From positions 17,265,244 to 17,329,243 of the forward strand of contig CM040443.1 in assembly GCA_022749755.1 (NCBI GenBank): a stretch of 64,000 nucleotides of DNA. Reading direction: 5' to 3'. Made by a program: the position numbers and the translations under genes. Shown piece after piece: positions 33,939 to 45,030 of the stretch. The notes under the pieces were generated by a model, which saw nothing but the letters and a program-made list of their open reading frames with translations, was not told the DNA's origin and did no database searches. Each line of letters opens with the position of its first letter. Within the stretch, counting starts at the first letter, position 1. This DNA is from Azadirachta indica. Lineage: Eukaryota; Streptophyta; Magnoliopsida; Sapindales; Meliaceae.

Positions 33939-35599
33939 TGGAGTTTACGATGAGTTCAATTTGGGTTTCTCTTGTTTGCATATTTGCAACTTCTACGTAT
34001 CTGGGTTCTGAAGAGAGACAAATTCTTGGATCTATGAAAGCAAACTTGGGCAGAAGGAGTATTCTCTTCCTCCAGGAGATTTGGGTTGGCCTTTGATTGG
34101 GAACATGTGGTCTTCTCTCGGAGTTTTCAAACCTCCCCATCCTGATTCCTTCATGAACAGCTTTGTTACCAGGTTCGGACGCACTGGAATCCACAAAGCA
34201 TTCATATTCGGAAACCCAAGTGCAATCGTTACAACGCCTGAAACCTCCAAAAGGGTTTTAACAGATGATGATGGTTTTAAGCCAGGTTGGCCGACTTCTG
34301 CTGTCGAATTCATCGGAAAGAAATCATTTGTTAGTATTTCATATGAAGATCTGAAGCGTCTCCGCACCTTGACAGCTGCTTCGGTCAATGGTCACGGAGC
34401 TTCCTGTTTACTAGGAATATGTTGAAGAAAACGTGATTTCTGCATTAGACAACTGCGAGTGCTGAAGATGAAAATGGCAAAAAATTGGAAGATGAGGAAA
34501 CCATTGATCTTTTGGTGATGTAATTGAATGCTGGCCAGGAATCATCTGGGCATACCATGATGTAGGCTACTATTTTCTTGCAAGAACACCCCAAATTTCT
34601 TGAGAAAGCTAAGGTAAAATCAGACTTTGAATGTTTAAGTAACCTGTTCTTTTGGCTGTTAAGTCTTTTCTTCTGATTTCATTTGAGGACTACATGTCAG
34701 ACAGAGCAGGAGTGGATTATAAAGAAAAGGCCACCTACACAGAAGGGTTTGAACCTAAGAGAAATCCGCGAAATTCATTTTCTAGATAAGGTACGTTACA
34801 TTAATTAATTAGCTCTCATCTCTTATATTGAATATATAATGTTCTAAACAATGAATTCCTTATTTGTGAAGGTAATTGATGAAACGCTTTGCATAGCAAC
34901 CTTCTTACTTACTGTCTTCCGAAGCTAAAAAGGCGATAACATAAGCGGTTAGTTTATTTTAGTTCTTGAATAAAGAGAGGTTGTTAATTCCAAAAATATA
35001 TTGCCGGCAGGACATGCATTCGTAGTAACCTTAGATTTGGAAGTTCTAGTTTGATTCAGAAGTGTTCACTTGGATCCAGAAATTTATCCAAATCCCAAAA
35101 ATTCAATCCTTTTAGATGGGATATAAGACAATTATACTGTAAATTAAGAACTAATTTAATTTAATTTTTTTTTCTAATTTATAAATTTAATTGATACTTG
35201 TTGTATATGTGATGTAATTTTTTATTGTGATAAATGGAACACATGCAGAATTTTACACACAAAGCTGGAAGTTTCCTGCCCTTTGGAGAAGGCAGCAGGT
35301 TGTGCCCTGGAAATGATCTTGCCAAACTTGAAATTGTTATATTTCTTCATCATTGTCTCTTGAACTATCGGGAAGTAATTATCTTGTAAACTTTTCTTGC
35401 TTTATATGTTTTGTTTCCAAGTTCTTAAATCTGTGAAAAAGAAAATTGCTGTAAAAAGTAGAAAATAAACTCGTGACTTTTGTTTAATTGCAGAGTAGAA
35501 CGACTGAATCCTCAATGCCCATTAATACATTCGCCCCAGTCAAGGCCCACAGATAATTGCTTGGTAAAGCTCAAAAAATCTTCATCTTCATCTGCGTAA
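33939..35599 (+). pseudogene. KAO: ent-kaurenoic acid oxidase (CYP88A-type P450) pseudogene
   Basis: Gibberellin-pathway P450 relic. Exon pieces: start at 33939 ('MEFTMSSIWVSLVCIF', membrane anchor), then in another frame 'YSLPPGDLGWPLIGNMWS' and 'FGNPSAIVTTPE', 'DDDGFKPGWPTSAVE', 'IGKKSFVSISYEDLKRLR' (to ~34430). After 'EENVISALDN' about 150 residues are missing, and 'EDENGKKLEDEETIDLLVM' follows directly at 34461. Further exons: 34701-34790 (flanked by AG/GT), 34872-34947 (K-helix E-T-L-C, where Arg of ExxR is lost), ~35009-35120 ('FRSVHLDPEIYPNP'), 35249-35371 (haem loop '[13 protein letters not shown]', Cys codon 35303) and 35494-35599. Disruptions: frameshift near 34005, stops at 34521 and 34563, a Trp-to-stop near 35058, and frameshifts near 34410 and in the later exons. 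Retained introns show it is not a retrocopy. The 'NAG.ESSGH' oxygen-binding motif has Gln for His. Confidence 0.9.
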
Positions 35600-37467
35600 A
35601 AGGTTGAAGAACAAATGTTAATGTTTCCCTCTAACTAAAAGTGAAGGGAAATTATTAGTATTATTATTATCACTAATAATTATATTATTAATAGTTTTAG
35701 ATTTAGGCATAGATATCCTTGGTACAAATATTGAAGCTTTTTAATTTCATATATGATGTATTATTATTTTTGTCATCAATATTTTTTAAAATGTCACTTT
35801 AATTAGTATGTTTATATATTAAATAAATATATCTCTCATGTTTATGAGAACATAACTTTAATCCCCAACATTCCAAGATACGTAACTTTAGTCCATATGT
35901 TTAATGTATTAGGTAAAAGAATCCCTAATAGTTACGAAAATTATCACTTCAGCTGAAAATATTTCAATCAATTTCACTTTAATCCCTTAACCAAACTTTT
36001 GTCAAATTGTTACTCTTGTACGGAAAAGAGATGAAAATATACCTTTTTTTTTTTCTCTTCAATAACCTTTTTATTCTAAGAGGTGTATTTATATTTGATT
36101 TTTAATGAAATTGTGAAGTTAAAATTTTGTCTTATTTACTCATTAAAAACACAACCTAAGCCTCATATATTTCTATGAAAAATTTCTTTTGTCCCCTTAT
36201 TATTTTAGATAATACCTACTTATGTCCATGCCTTTTTAAAAGCACTATATTATCCCCATGATTAGGTACAGATTTTGCTCGAATTTTTGCATAAATTTTT
36301 GCAGTGTTGGGCTAGATCCAATCAAGTTTATTGACTTTCGATCAATTTTCTAATGTAATATAACTAGACTATACATATAATGAGTAATCCAAAAAAAAAA
36401 TCTATTTCAATAGGATGTTCAAAATTTATCATATATTTAATACGGAATATCACAATTTCAAATACATTCTTGCTATTAATTAAGCATATATATATATATA
36501 TACACACACACTGCATATCTCAAAGATTTATTCCAAATAATGTGATATTAATCAACTAGGTTGTGAAATTACAATATCATAAATGATTTAAAATAATCGT
36601 AATCGTTTCACTTACATGATGAATACCACATAATATAAATTTTGAACCATTTATCACATGCAATCCAAGGCAGGAAAAGATAGATGAGTTACTAATATTA
36701 AATACGAACACTAATTTTGTAAAGTTAAAATGTCTGTCGTGAAATTGAATCTATAATTCACAAATATTTGCTTTGAATGGGATATATAAATAGAATACGT
36801 ACAATGGCTTCCACATTCAAATCACTGACAACTTTTATCTGGAATTTTAATCCATGTAATCTTGGTCAATGTCCAACCATACAAAAATTTCCTCTCAAAA
36901 AATTCAAACATCTATTGATAGAGCTCTCGAATTAAATATTATGAAAAAGCTCTAATGGCAGATTTTCTTATAGAAAAAGCAAATTAAAAGAAATAACTAA
37001 AAAGTAATAAGAAATCTAATTATAGTGAGCGGTAACTTAATTAAATTACAAAGAAGACTTGATTGAATTGCCTTTCTGTCATTTTTGCGCCAGTTCTGCT
37101 TTAACTTGACTCAGGAAGTCAACCCAAAATAAACAAAGACCAAGATGTGAGATTTATAAATAATATCATCAATAACAATATATTAAATGCCATTAACATA
37201 ACAATACATAATATATGAATAATTTTATAAGAAACATTTAAGATTTGTAAAATTTAGTTTATAATCTTGGCCATAACAATTGCCAAAAACTACAGCAAGT
37301 AATGCAACAAGTAGCAAAAGGCCGCGTAAAAGAGTAAATTTGCTTATTAGTTAAGGCTTGTGAATGGGCAATATTATAGCTGAAATTCGCTTAACAACTA
37401 TATATAAATTACAGGATTTCCATGTCAAACTGGGAACAGCTATCAATTAATTTACTAAGAGAGATTT

Positions 37468-37521
<54 letters not shown>

Positions 37522-40500
37522 CTTAGAGCATATACACTACACATTTGGTAGGTGCATCGTTTGGAACCAAAAAGAAGAAACAAGCACCCAATAGTCATAA
37601 TTAATTTGAAGGCAGGAAAATCTACTGATTATATGGAATCCATCCAAGGTAGTGTACATGTTTCACATCACGAAGATTCTAAATTGCATTTAAATAGCAA
37701 ACATCATTACTTCAATGTCACAATCCAAGTGAGTTCCGAATGTCCCAAATCTGGACAGAAAATTACCAAATCTACAAGATCTAACTGTAGATCTAGATAG
37801 ATCAAGAAATCAGAAAAATAATATACCGTGGCAGCTGATGCATCTAATGCCTCAAATTGAATATATCTGCTTTTACAAAAGTTATTTTCGAGCATCAATC
37901 TCATGTTTCAGTCATGTTAACAAATAAAGAACTAGGATCCTATTGGCTGTTTGCAAATAGAACCAATCTCAGAAATCTCATACCACACATCTTTTTCACG
38001 TTTCACGTATTCATGTAAACAAGAAAAAGAATATGCTGAAACAAATAACAAGGATTCTTATAGCAATGGCCTACTGAATCATGAATGCCATCTAAAATCT
38101 CGTATGAATTTTTTTATTAGAGAAAATTAAGAAGTCATATACACAGAAACCAAAGTGGGATGGTTGAACAAGGAGTATTACTGCCATTAAACTTCTCATA
38201 TAGTTTGTTTCCAACAAAATTATACGTTAACAGTGGAGTTGAGGATCGGATATAATTTTAGGAGTAGATCCAATTTGGGAAGATATGATACCCAAAAAGA
38301 GGAAAGAGTAAATGATTTTAGTGTAAAATAACATTTGCATCTTCAATATCTAAATAATTAACATTTGTATATAGTTTAATATACTTGAACATTTTAGTCC
38401 CGTTTATTAAGGATTGATATATAATAGACCAGACGATAATAATAACTTTCTATTATAAAACAAATATATATACTATACTGTAGTTTTACCAAAATGGCAT
38501 TGTTTTGATAATAAAATTAACCACCCCTTTTTTTTTGTAGCTAATATTATTCCAATCGCAAATAACATACTTTTTTGCAGCCAAAATTTGCTTAGTGCAA
38601 ATTAGTTGCAAATACTCCTTTATCTGCGTCAGATTGAAAATTAGTCACAAAAATCAGCCGCAAAAAGGCCTTTTTCTCGTAAGATCTAACTCATTATTTG
38701 TCATGAAATACCAAATCAAATAATTGAACTATAACACAATTGAGAATTTGAAATTCAAAGAGATGATTCCTACATTATTTCATGATTAGTTTATGATATT
38801 GCAAACTCTTTATAAACCTATAAAACTAGTGAAAGGATTGATATCTCCCTTCTTCATTGTCAAAAGCAAAATCATATTTGAATTTGGAAGGATTTTTTCT
38901 GCACTCCGTAAAATAATATAATTTGTGGATTAACCATTGTTGGAACCTAAAAATTAACCATAGGTCCAAGTCTAGGCTTGAAACAGAACACCAGGATCTC
39001 CTTGATTACCTTCCTTGGGGATTTCCTCTAGCATATCTTTATCTTAATAGGTTCTCAAAGCTTATGCTTCATATATATACTATTATCATGTTTCTTATGA
39101 GGATTTGATTCTTGTAAATCAATTAGTAAATTGTGAGAGATTATCTTGGATATTGGGAATAATTTTCACCATTTTCACTTTACTATTATCACTATACCAA
39201 CTTATTTATACTTAACAATTATTTATCCTTTAAATATTATAAATTAAAATATTTTATTACCTCAACTCTAAACATCCTTTTATAAAATGGGAAAACCTCC
39301 AATACAAATAGTCGAATTAATATATATATGCTATAACTCTAATTTTTCAAGGATTAAATTTAAAATAAATCTAAAAAATAAAATAGAAAACTTGAAAAAT
39401 TTACAGTGACAAAGTTGAAAACTGTATAATGCAAGAGCTAAGCTACAGCAAGATAGTTGTTGTAAGACTAGTTACAATAATGACATCACATATATATTCA
39501 CGATCAATGCTAGCTCAACTTCAATTAAAATTATTTTAAATATTTAACAACTACTTCAACTGATAACATGAAAATATTTAATCAAGAAGACATTATTAGC
39601 TACTTTTACCAAAGACCTTGCTATATAAGTGTGTATGTATGTGTGTGTGTATGTGTATGTATCGCAATTGCTACTATGCTAGCTGCCATTACATATACCT
39701 AGTCTGCCAAGTTTTTGTTTATTCCTTTTAGCAACATTTCAAATTATTTCATTCGTTTCAACAAACCTAGTATGCCAACTTATTTTCAGTGTAACTACAA
39801 AGATTGATATTCTCAAAATTTTTCGAAAGTTATATGAAGATGAAGCATCAATTAACAAGGTTTGGAATGGTACCAAAACATAGTTATGTGCATGAAATCA
39901 GTTCATGTTTGACCATTACAGTGCTAGAAAAATTATGTGACAAAAAAATTAAGTGGTGGAAATATATTGTTCTCAAATGTTAATCATTATCTCAACCAGA
40001 ACATCTAGTCTGCTTCTAATCTAGTTTTATGAAATCAACTTATAGTAAAGAGTTTGCAAACTGCCTCTTTAATTTTCTTCTCTAACTACTAAAGCTACCC
40101 CCTTCTCCATTTCATTATAAATCCCTATGACTTCTCAAAACTACAAATTAATGATTATTATGGCCTCATCCTATATTAACTCTGTTTGGTTTTAAAGCAC
40201 CATCCCAAACGATTTAGAAGAAAATATACATGCGTGAGCTTAACTATGCACTCAAAAACAAACACTAAAGATCAACATTAGACTCCTCTCCTTAATAACA
40301 ACAAAAGCCAAATAAAAACAACATAGATCTGTAGTCACAGTTCCTTCAAGACAATTTGGCATGGCAATGGTAATCAGTTTCAAAATTTGGATATGGACAA
40401 CATAGAACCGATAAAATCAAATTCAACACTAGAAATCCTAAAATGATTAAATCAAATTTACATCAAATTTGTACTAAATCATATAGAATTTCTAGAAATT

Positions 40501-40704
40501 CCAAAAAAAGAAACACTAAAACAGATGAAAATTAATGTTTCTAAGAATCTAAATCTTCTAGTTAAGTAAAGAAACCAATGACAATCCATCAAAATAAAGA
40601 AAGAATAAAAATAAAAAACTAGAAATTTAGCAAAAAGAGAAAGAAAACAAGAAAATGATTTTTGAAATGGATCAATTGGCTTTGAACATCAATTAACAAG
40701 CTGA
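35600..40704. other. Gene-free region with microsatellites
   Basis: No coding domain recognised in ~5.1 kb. It holds (TA)n(CA)n at 36485-36511, (CA)n(TA)n at 37472-37521 and a GT/GTAT run at 39628-39661. At 38572-38683 a stretch ending 'aggcctttttctcgtaag' looks like a worn CACTA or MITE terminus. Short frames at 37552-37904 and 38923-39108 have no known relatives that I recognise. Confidence 0.6.
37472..37521. repeat. (CA)n(TA)n compound microsatellite
   Basis: About 13 CA units followed by about 11 TA units. Confidence 0.95.
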
Positions 40705-40860
40705 CACTACTACAAAAGCGAGCTTTCTTGACAAAGGGCTTTGTGATAGAAATATCCTCTGTCACAAAACCCTGATATATTACTGTCAATAACGTCTGCA
40801 TTAAATTTTGCTTATGTTTTCGCTAATTTCGTGATAATATAATGCCAAAATTCTACGACG
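40705..40860 (+). mobile_element. CACTA-type transposon 5' end (fragment)
   Basis: CACTACTACAAAAGCGAG at 40705 is a typical En/Spm-type terminus. It is followed by short inverted words 'tttgtgatagaaa' and 'tctgtcacaaaa' like subterminal repeats. The preceding 3 bases (tga) would be the target duplication. The other end is not found; gypsy sequence starts within ~170 bp. Confidence 0.55.
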
Positions 40861-40876
40861 TTTACCTCATGACAGA

Positions 40877-41566
40877 ATGTGTAAAGAGATAATTAAGCTA
40901 AAATTGTTTCCTTTTTCTTTAAAAGATAAAGTAAAAACATGCCTTAATTCATTAAGACCTATATTTATAGGCACATGGCAAGAAATGCAAACCAAGTTTT
41001 TAAAGCAATTTTTTTCAATACACAAAACAAATGCTTTCAAGAGACAAATTCAAATTTCTTGTCAAAAAGGAAATGAGACCTATTTTCAATGTTTAGAAAG
41101 ATTTAAAGACTTGTTGAATTCATGCCCACACCATGGTTGTGAAAAATGGCGTACGATAAGTTTCTTTTATGAAGGGTTAACGCCAGAGACAAAACAATTT
41201 GTTGAAACAATGTGTAATGGTGAATTTTTAGACAAAGACTCAGAAGAAGCTTTAAAGTATTTAGATCATTTAGATGAGAACTCTCAATCTTGGCAAACCA
41301 CTAGTTCTTTTGAAAATTCAATTAGATCTAATATGGCTAGTTTTAGTGGGGGTAAATATAATTTGAGTCAAGAAGATGATCTAAGTGTTAGAATTACAAA
41401 TTTAACGAGAAAAATTGAAGCCATGGAATTAAGAAAAGTTAAAGAGGTCAAATCTGTGCATAATGATGAAGTTTGTGAAATTTGTGAAGTCATGGGACAT
41501 TCCACTCAAGATTGTCCAAATATTCCAATTTTTAAAGAAGTGTTCAATGACCAAGCAATTCTATGA
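40877..41566 (+). pseudogene. gypsy-A gag (N-terminally truncated)
   Basis: A 229-codon open frame starting inside the capsid domain: 'KLKLFPFSLKDKVKTCLNSL' at residues 7-26, 'GTWQEMQTKFLKQFF' near 32-46, 'FYEGLTPETKQFVETMCNG' near 97-115, and a CCHC zinc knuckle C-E-I-C-E-V-M-G-H-S-T-Q-D-C near residue 200. Family gags have roughly another 100 or more residues upstream, so this is the 3' part only. The stop at 41564 is followed by a shifted, broken frame ('SETYNPGWRNHPNFS') that is the normal continuation in relatives. Confidence 0.85.
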
Positions 41567-41708
41567 ATTCTTTCAAAAAGTCTTTTTCCTCTAATTTTCC
41601 ATATTCTGAAACGTACAATCCTGGATGGAGAAATCACCCAAATTTTAGTTGAAAAAATAACCATCACCTCAAAGACTTTCAAATTTTCCATCATACCATT
41701 CACCACAT

Positions 41709-42371
41709 TTGAAAACTCTTGAGGAAACGTTACAAACAGTCATGCAAGGGCAAACAAACATAAAGAATCAAACATCAGAAGCCATTAATGATATCAAGAA
41801 TACACTTTCAACATTGACCTCAGCTTTGCACAGTCAAGAGAAAGGTAAATTTCCTGCTCAACCACAACCAAATCCAGCGGGTCAATTTCATGTAAGTGAT
41901 TCTAACCCAAATGGCACACAGCATGAGAATGCCAACTCCATCACTACTATCCGAAGTGGTAAGGTCATTGATAAAACCATTTCTTTGAAAGAGATTAAAC
42001 CTAAAGAACTGTCAAAATTAGTGAGTAAGGAAAATAATGTTGAACCTAAGATTTGTGATGTTGAAAAGTGCCTTATCTCTGCTCCTTTTCTTCAAAGATT
42101 GCAACCAATTCAAAAGTTGAACCAAAATTCTGAAATTTTTGAACTTTTTAAGCAAGTCAAAATTAACATTCCTTTGTTAGATGCAATTAAGCAAGTTCCT
42201 TCTTATGCCAACTTTTTGAAAGATTTATGCACTGTTAAAAGGAAGCTTAATGTTCAAAAGAAAGCATTTTTAACTGAGAATGTTAGTTCAGTTATCCAAC
42301 ATAACACTCCACCAAAATATAAAGATCCTGGTCGTCCCACCATTTCTTGTGTAATTGGAACTTTAGGATAA
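41709..42371 (+). pseudogene. gypsy-A gag-pol linker region
   Basis: The 220-codon frame covers the low-complexity segment after the zinc knuckle ('TTIRSGKVIDKTI') and the conserved pre-protease block: 'FKQVKINIPLLDAIKQVPSY', 'FLKDLCTVKRKLNVQKKAF', '[18 protein letters not shown]'. It ends at a stop at 42369, from which the protease continues in another frame (42347). Presumably one gag-pol frame split by single-base changes. Confidence 0.8.
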
Positions 42372-43174
42372 ACCATACTTTACTTGATCTTGATACTAGT
42401 GTTAATTTGTTGCCATATTCATTGTATGAGCAATTAGGTTTAGGTGAGCTTAAACCTACTTCTACAGCACTTCAACTTGCTGATCGTTCTGTGAAAGTAC
42501 CACAAGGAATACTTGAGGATGTGTTAGTCCAAGTAGATAAATTTTACTTTCTTATAGATTTTATTATCTTAAACACACAACCTGTTCCTAGCTCAAGCAC
42601 CCAAATTCCTATCATATTAGGACGTCTATTTCTTGATGCAATAATCCACTGTAGAAATGGAGTTCTAAAATTATCCTTTGGAAACATGACATTGGAAATG
42701 AATGTGTTCAATATTTGCAAGCAATTTAGTGAAAATGATGACATGCATGAAGTTAGTTATATTAAGGAACTCGTTCATGATTGCTTTAATGTTTCATCTT
42801 TTTCTGATCCCTTGGATGCTTATTTAAATGGTGGAATAACTCGTAAAAACATGATGCCATTAAATCCTATTTTAGTCATTGAAATATTTGATTGTTGGGG
42901 TATTAATTTTATGGGTCCTTTTCCATCTTATTTTGGGTATAAATACATTTTAGTTGGAGTTAACTATGTTTCAAAATGGGTAGAGGCAATTTCTTGCAAA
43001 AATAATGATCATAAAATTATTTTGAAATTTTTGAAAGAAAATATTTTTTCAAGATTTGGAGTGCCTCGAGCCATAATAAGTGATGGAGGTTTACATTTTT
43101 GTAATAAACCTTTTGAAAATTTAATAAAAAAGTATAGAATTACAAATAAAGTGTCTACCCCTTATCACCCATAA
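42347..43174 (+). pseudogene. gypsy-A protease fused to integrase; RT and RNase H deleted
   Basis: Residues ~12-125 are a retropepsin: '[20 protein letters not shown]' at the active-site region, then '[14 protein letters not shown]' and '[11 protein letters not shown]'. After a ~40-residue linker ending '[12 protein letters not shown]', the frame passes directly into the integrase core at ~residue 167: '[20 protein letters not shown]', '[18 protein letters not shown]', '[20 protein letters not shown]', '[13 protein letters not shown]'. RT and RNase H, which normally lie between, are absent. The first catalytic Asp of the D,D-35-E triad is Asn (G-I-N-F-M). The frame ends at TAA where relatives have Gln. 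Confidence 0.88.
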
Positions 43175-43627
43175 ACAAGTGGACAAGTTGAACTTGCCAA
43201 TAGAGAAATAAAACAAATTTTCAAAAAAAACGGTAAACCTGAATCGTAAGGATTGGTCTTTAAGACTAACTGATGCACTTTGAGCTTATCGAACTGCTTT
43301 TAAATCATCACTTGGCATATTTCCTTATAGACTTGTTTTTGGAAAGGCTTGTCACTTACCTGTGGAATTGGAACATAAAGCTTTTTGGGCTATTAAAATG
43401 CTTAATTTTGACTTAGATAAAGCATGATCATCGAGAAAACTCCAAATAGATGAACTCAAAGAAATTAAGAATGAAGCTTACGAGAATTTTAAAATTTACA
43501 AAGAGAAAATGAAGGTATTTCATAATAAACATATCATTAGAAAATCATTTGAACATTCACAAAAAGTTCTTTTGTATGATTCAAGATTGCATCTATTTCT
43601 TAGCAAACTTCGTTCAAAATTGCTAAA
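43175..43627 (+). pseudogene. gypsy-A integrase C-terminal relic
   Basis: Continues the integrase through frameshifts: 'TSGQVELANREIKQIF' (43178), then '[19 protein letters not shown]', '[18 protein letters not shown]', '[18 protein letters not shown]' and '[19 protein letters not shown]'. Relatives go on with R-W-x-G-P and the chromatin-targeting tail; here the sequence changes to LOG-like coding after 'KLRSK'. Confidence 0.85.
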
Positions 43628-43975
43628 ATGCCTGATTTTGTAGATGCTTTTATTACCTTATCAGGTGGTTTTGGGACCTTAGACGAAATTTTTCAAGTTG
43701 CATCTTGGGCACAACTCACTATTCACCAAAAACCAATAGGATTATTAAATGTTAATGGTTTCTTTAACAAGTTATTGTCTTTTCTTGATCATGCTGTAGA
43801 ACGGAATTTTATTTCACAGATGGCTCATAAACTCCTCATTTCTACTCCAATTGCTAATGACTTGATCAATCAGTTGCAGAACTTTGTCCATAAGCCAGAT
43901 CCAACAATGGCACGATTAGAATGGTCAAGTGAAAGCAGTAAAAAGCGAAAGTTGGATTTGTCACTTCATTTGTAA
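43628..43975 (+). pseudogene. Captured fragment of a LOG-family phosphoribohydrolase gene
   Basis: The 115-codon open frame '[20 protein letters not shown]' onward carries the LOG signature G-G-x-G-T-x-(x)-E, then 'ASWAQLTIHQKPIGLLNVNG', 'LLSFLDHAVERNFI' and a basic tail 'SKKRKLDLSLHL'. LOG enzymes (cytokinin riboside 5'-monophosphate phosphoribohydrolases) release active cytokinin bases. Only the C-terminal half is here; the upstream P-R-G-G and nucleotide-binding part is absent, so activity is not expected. It is continuous without introns, begins one base out of frame with the integrase, and is followed by element sequence and the polypurine tract, so it lies within the retroelement. Most likely a transduplicated cDNA segment. 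Confidence 0.8.
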
Positions 43976-45030
43976 TTTTTTAGTTATTTTTGCGTAAGTT
44001 TGTTTCAGGTTTTACTTGTGTTTCAATAACTACTATTTTAGGTAATGTTCTCTATACTGTAACTCTTTACATTCAAACATTGGGGACAATGTTGCAATTT
44101 TGGTTGGGGGGAGTGTAGTTGACATAAGTAACCAATTTTTTTTTTATTTATATATACAACTAAAAAAAAAATTAGATTCATAATTTATAAGGATGGTAGA
44201 GTAAGGAGTAACTCTTACTCTTAAGACACAGCTTAGTAGATATGCATTATCATTTGTTTTGATTTTTGAATTTCATAACAAAGGATTTATCATTCACTTT
44301 CTTTTGAATTGATCAAATCTGCGTACTCTCACATCCTCATCATATAACAAATTTTGCTTAGATACTCAATCAGCAAAGTATTTTTAAACTTTCTTTTACA
44401 CATACACTTTGATACATGATTGTGGATGACATATTAGAATTTTACAATATTTGAGCTCTTTTGTTTTGTCAAAGGTAGCAACTAAGGGTTAAAAAAAAAA
44501 AGTAAAAATTCTAACTAAAGTTTTTACTTAATAATCGAGTTTCTTACCTAATCAATAGTGAATGTTCGCGTAAAACGGTAAAATTTTGGTATGAATAAGT
44601 TTATAGCCTTAACTCGAGTAATTAAGCCCGTAGCGGTGTTTTAACACCTAATACCCTAAAGCCAACTGATATGGGAGTTATTGGTCCAAAGCTCGCTACA
44701 TGAGTTAGGTTATGTACCAAAAAAGAAATGGAGATAGAAATAATCTTTGCTCAAAGAAGTTTGCCTTGACAAAATTTAGAACCAATGTTGTTTGATTCCA
44801 ATTAAGTCCCATAACATGTATTAGTTACAAAAGCACAAAAAAAAGTTTATTAATAATTTGACTAATGAGTATTTGGCACACATATAGTAAATTTTTAAGT
44901 GAGAGTTTGTTTATTTTGAGCAGATGAAAAGGAATAAAATGATTTTTACTTTGAATGTAAATTATATAAATCAATTTTAAATGTTATTGCTTAGGTTACT
45001 AAGGACTAGTAATAAGTTGGTTGGGGGGTG
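43976..45030 (+). other. 3' spacer of gypsy-A with two purine tracts
   Basis: A purine tract 'ggttggggggagtg' at 44103-44116 follows the gypsy-typical 'cattggggacaatg' (44080-44093). A second, 'ggttggggggtg', lies at 45019-45030, directly before the LTR. The stretch 44520-45030 is repeated at 57346-57863. No coding domain seen. Confidence 0.7.

Noticed and set aside
33856..34388. Two minus-strand open frames of 112 and 118 codons
   Set aside because: They lie opposite the best-conserved exon of the KAO pseudogene and show no domain; they are reverse-strand shadows of that exon.
37552..37904. 82-codon plus and 65-codon minus frames
   Set aside because: No known motif, overlapping on opposite strands in AT-rich sequence next to microsatellites.
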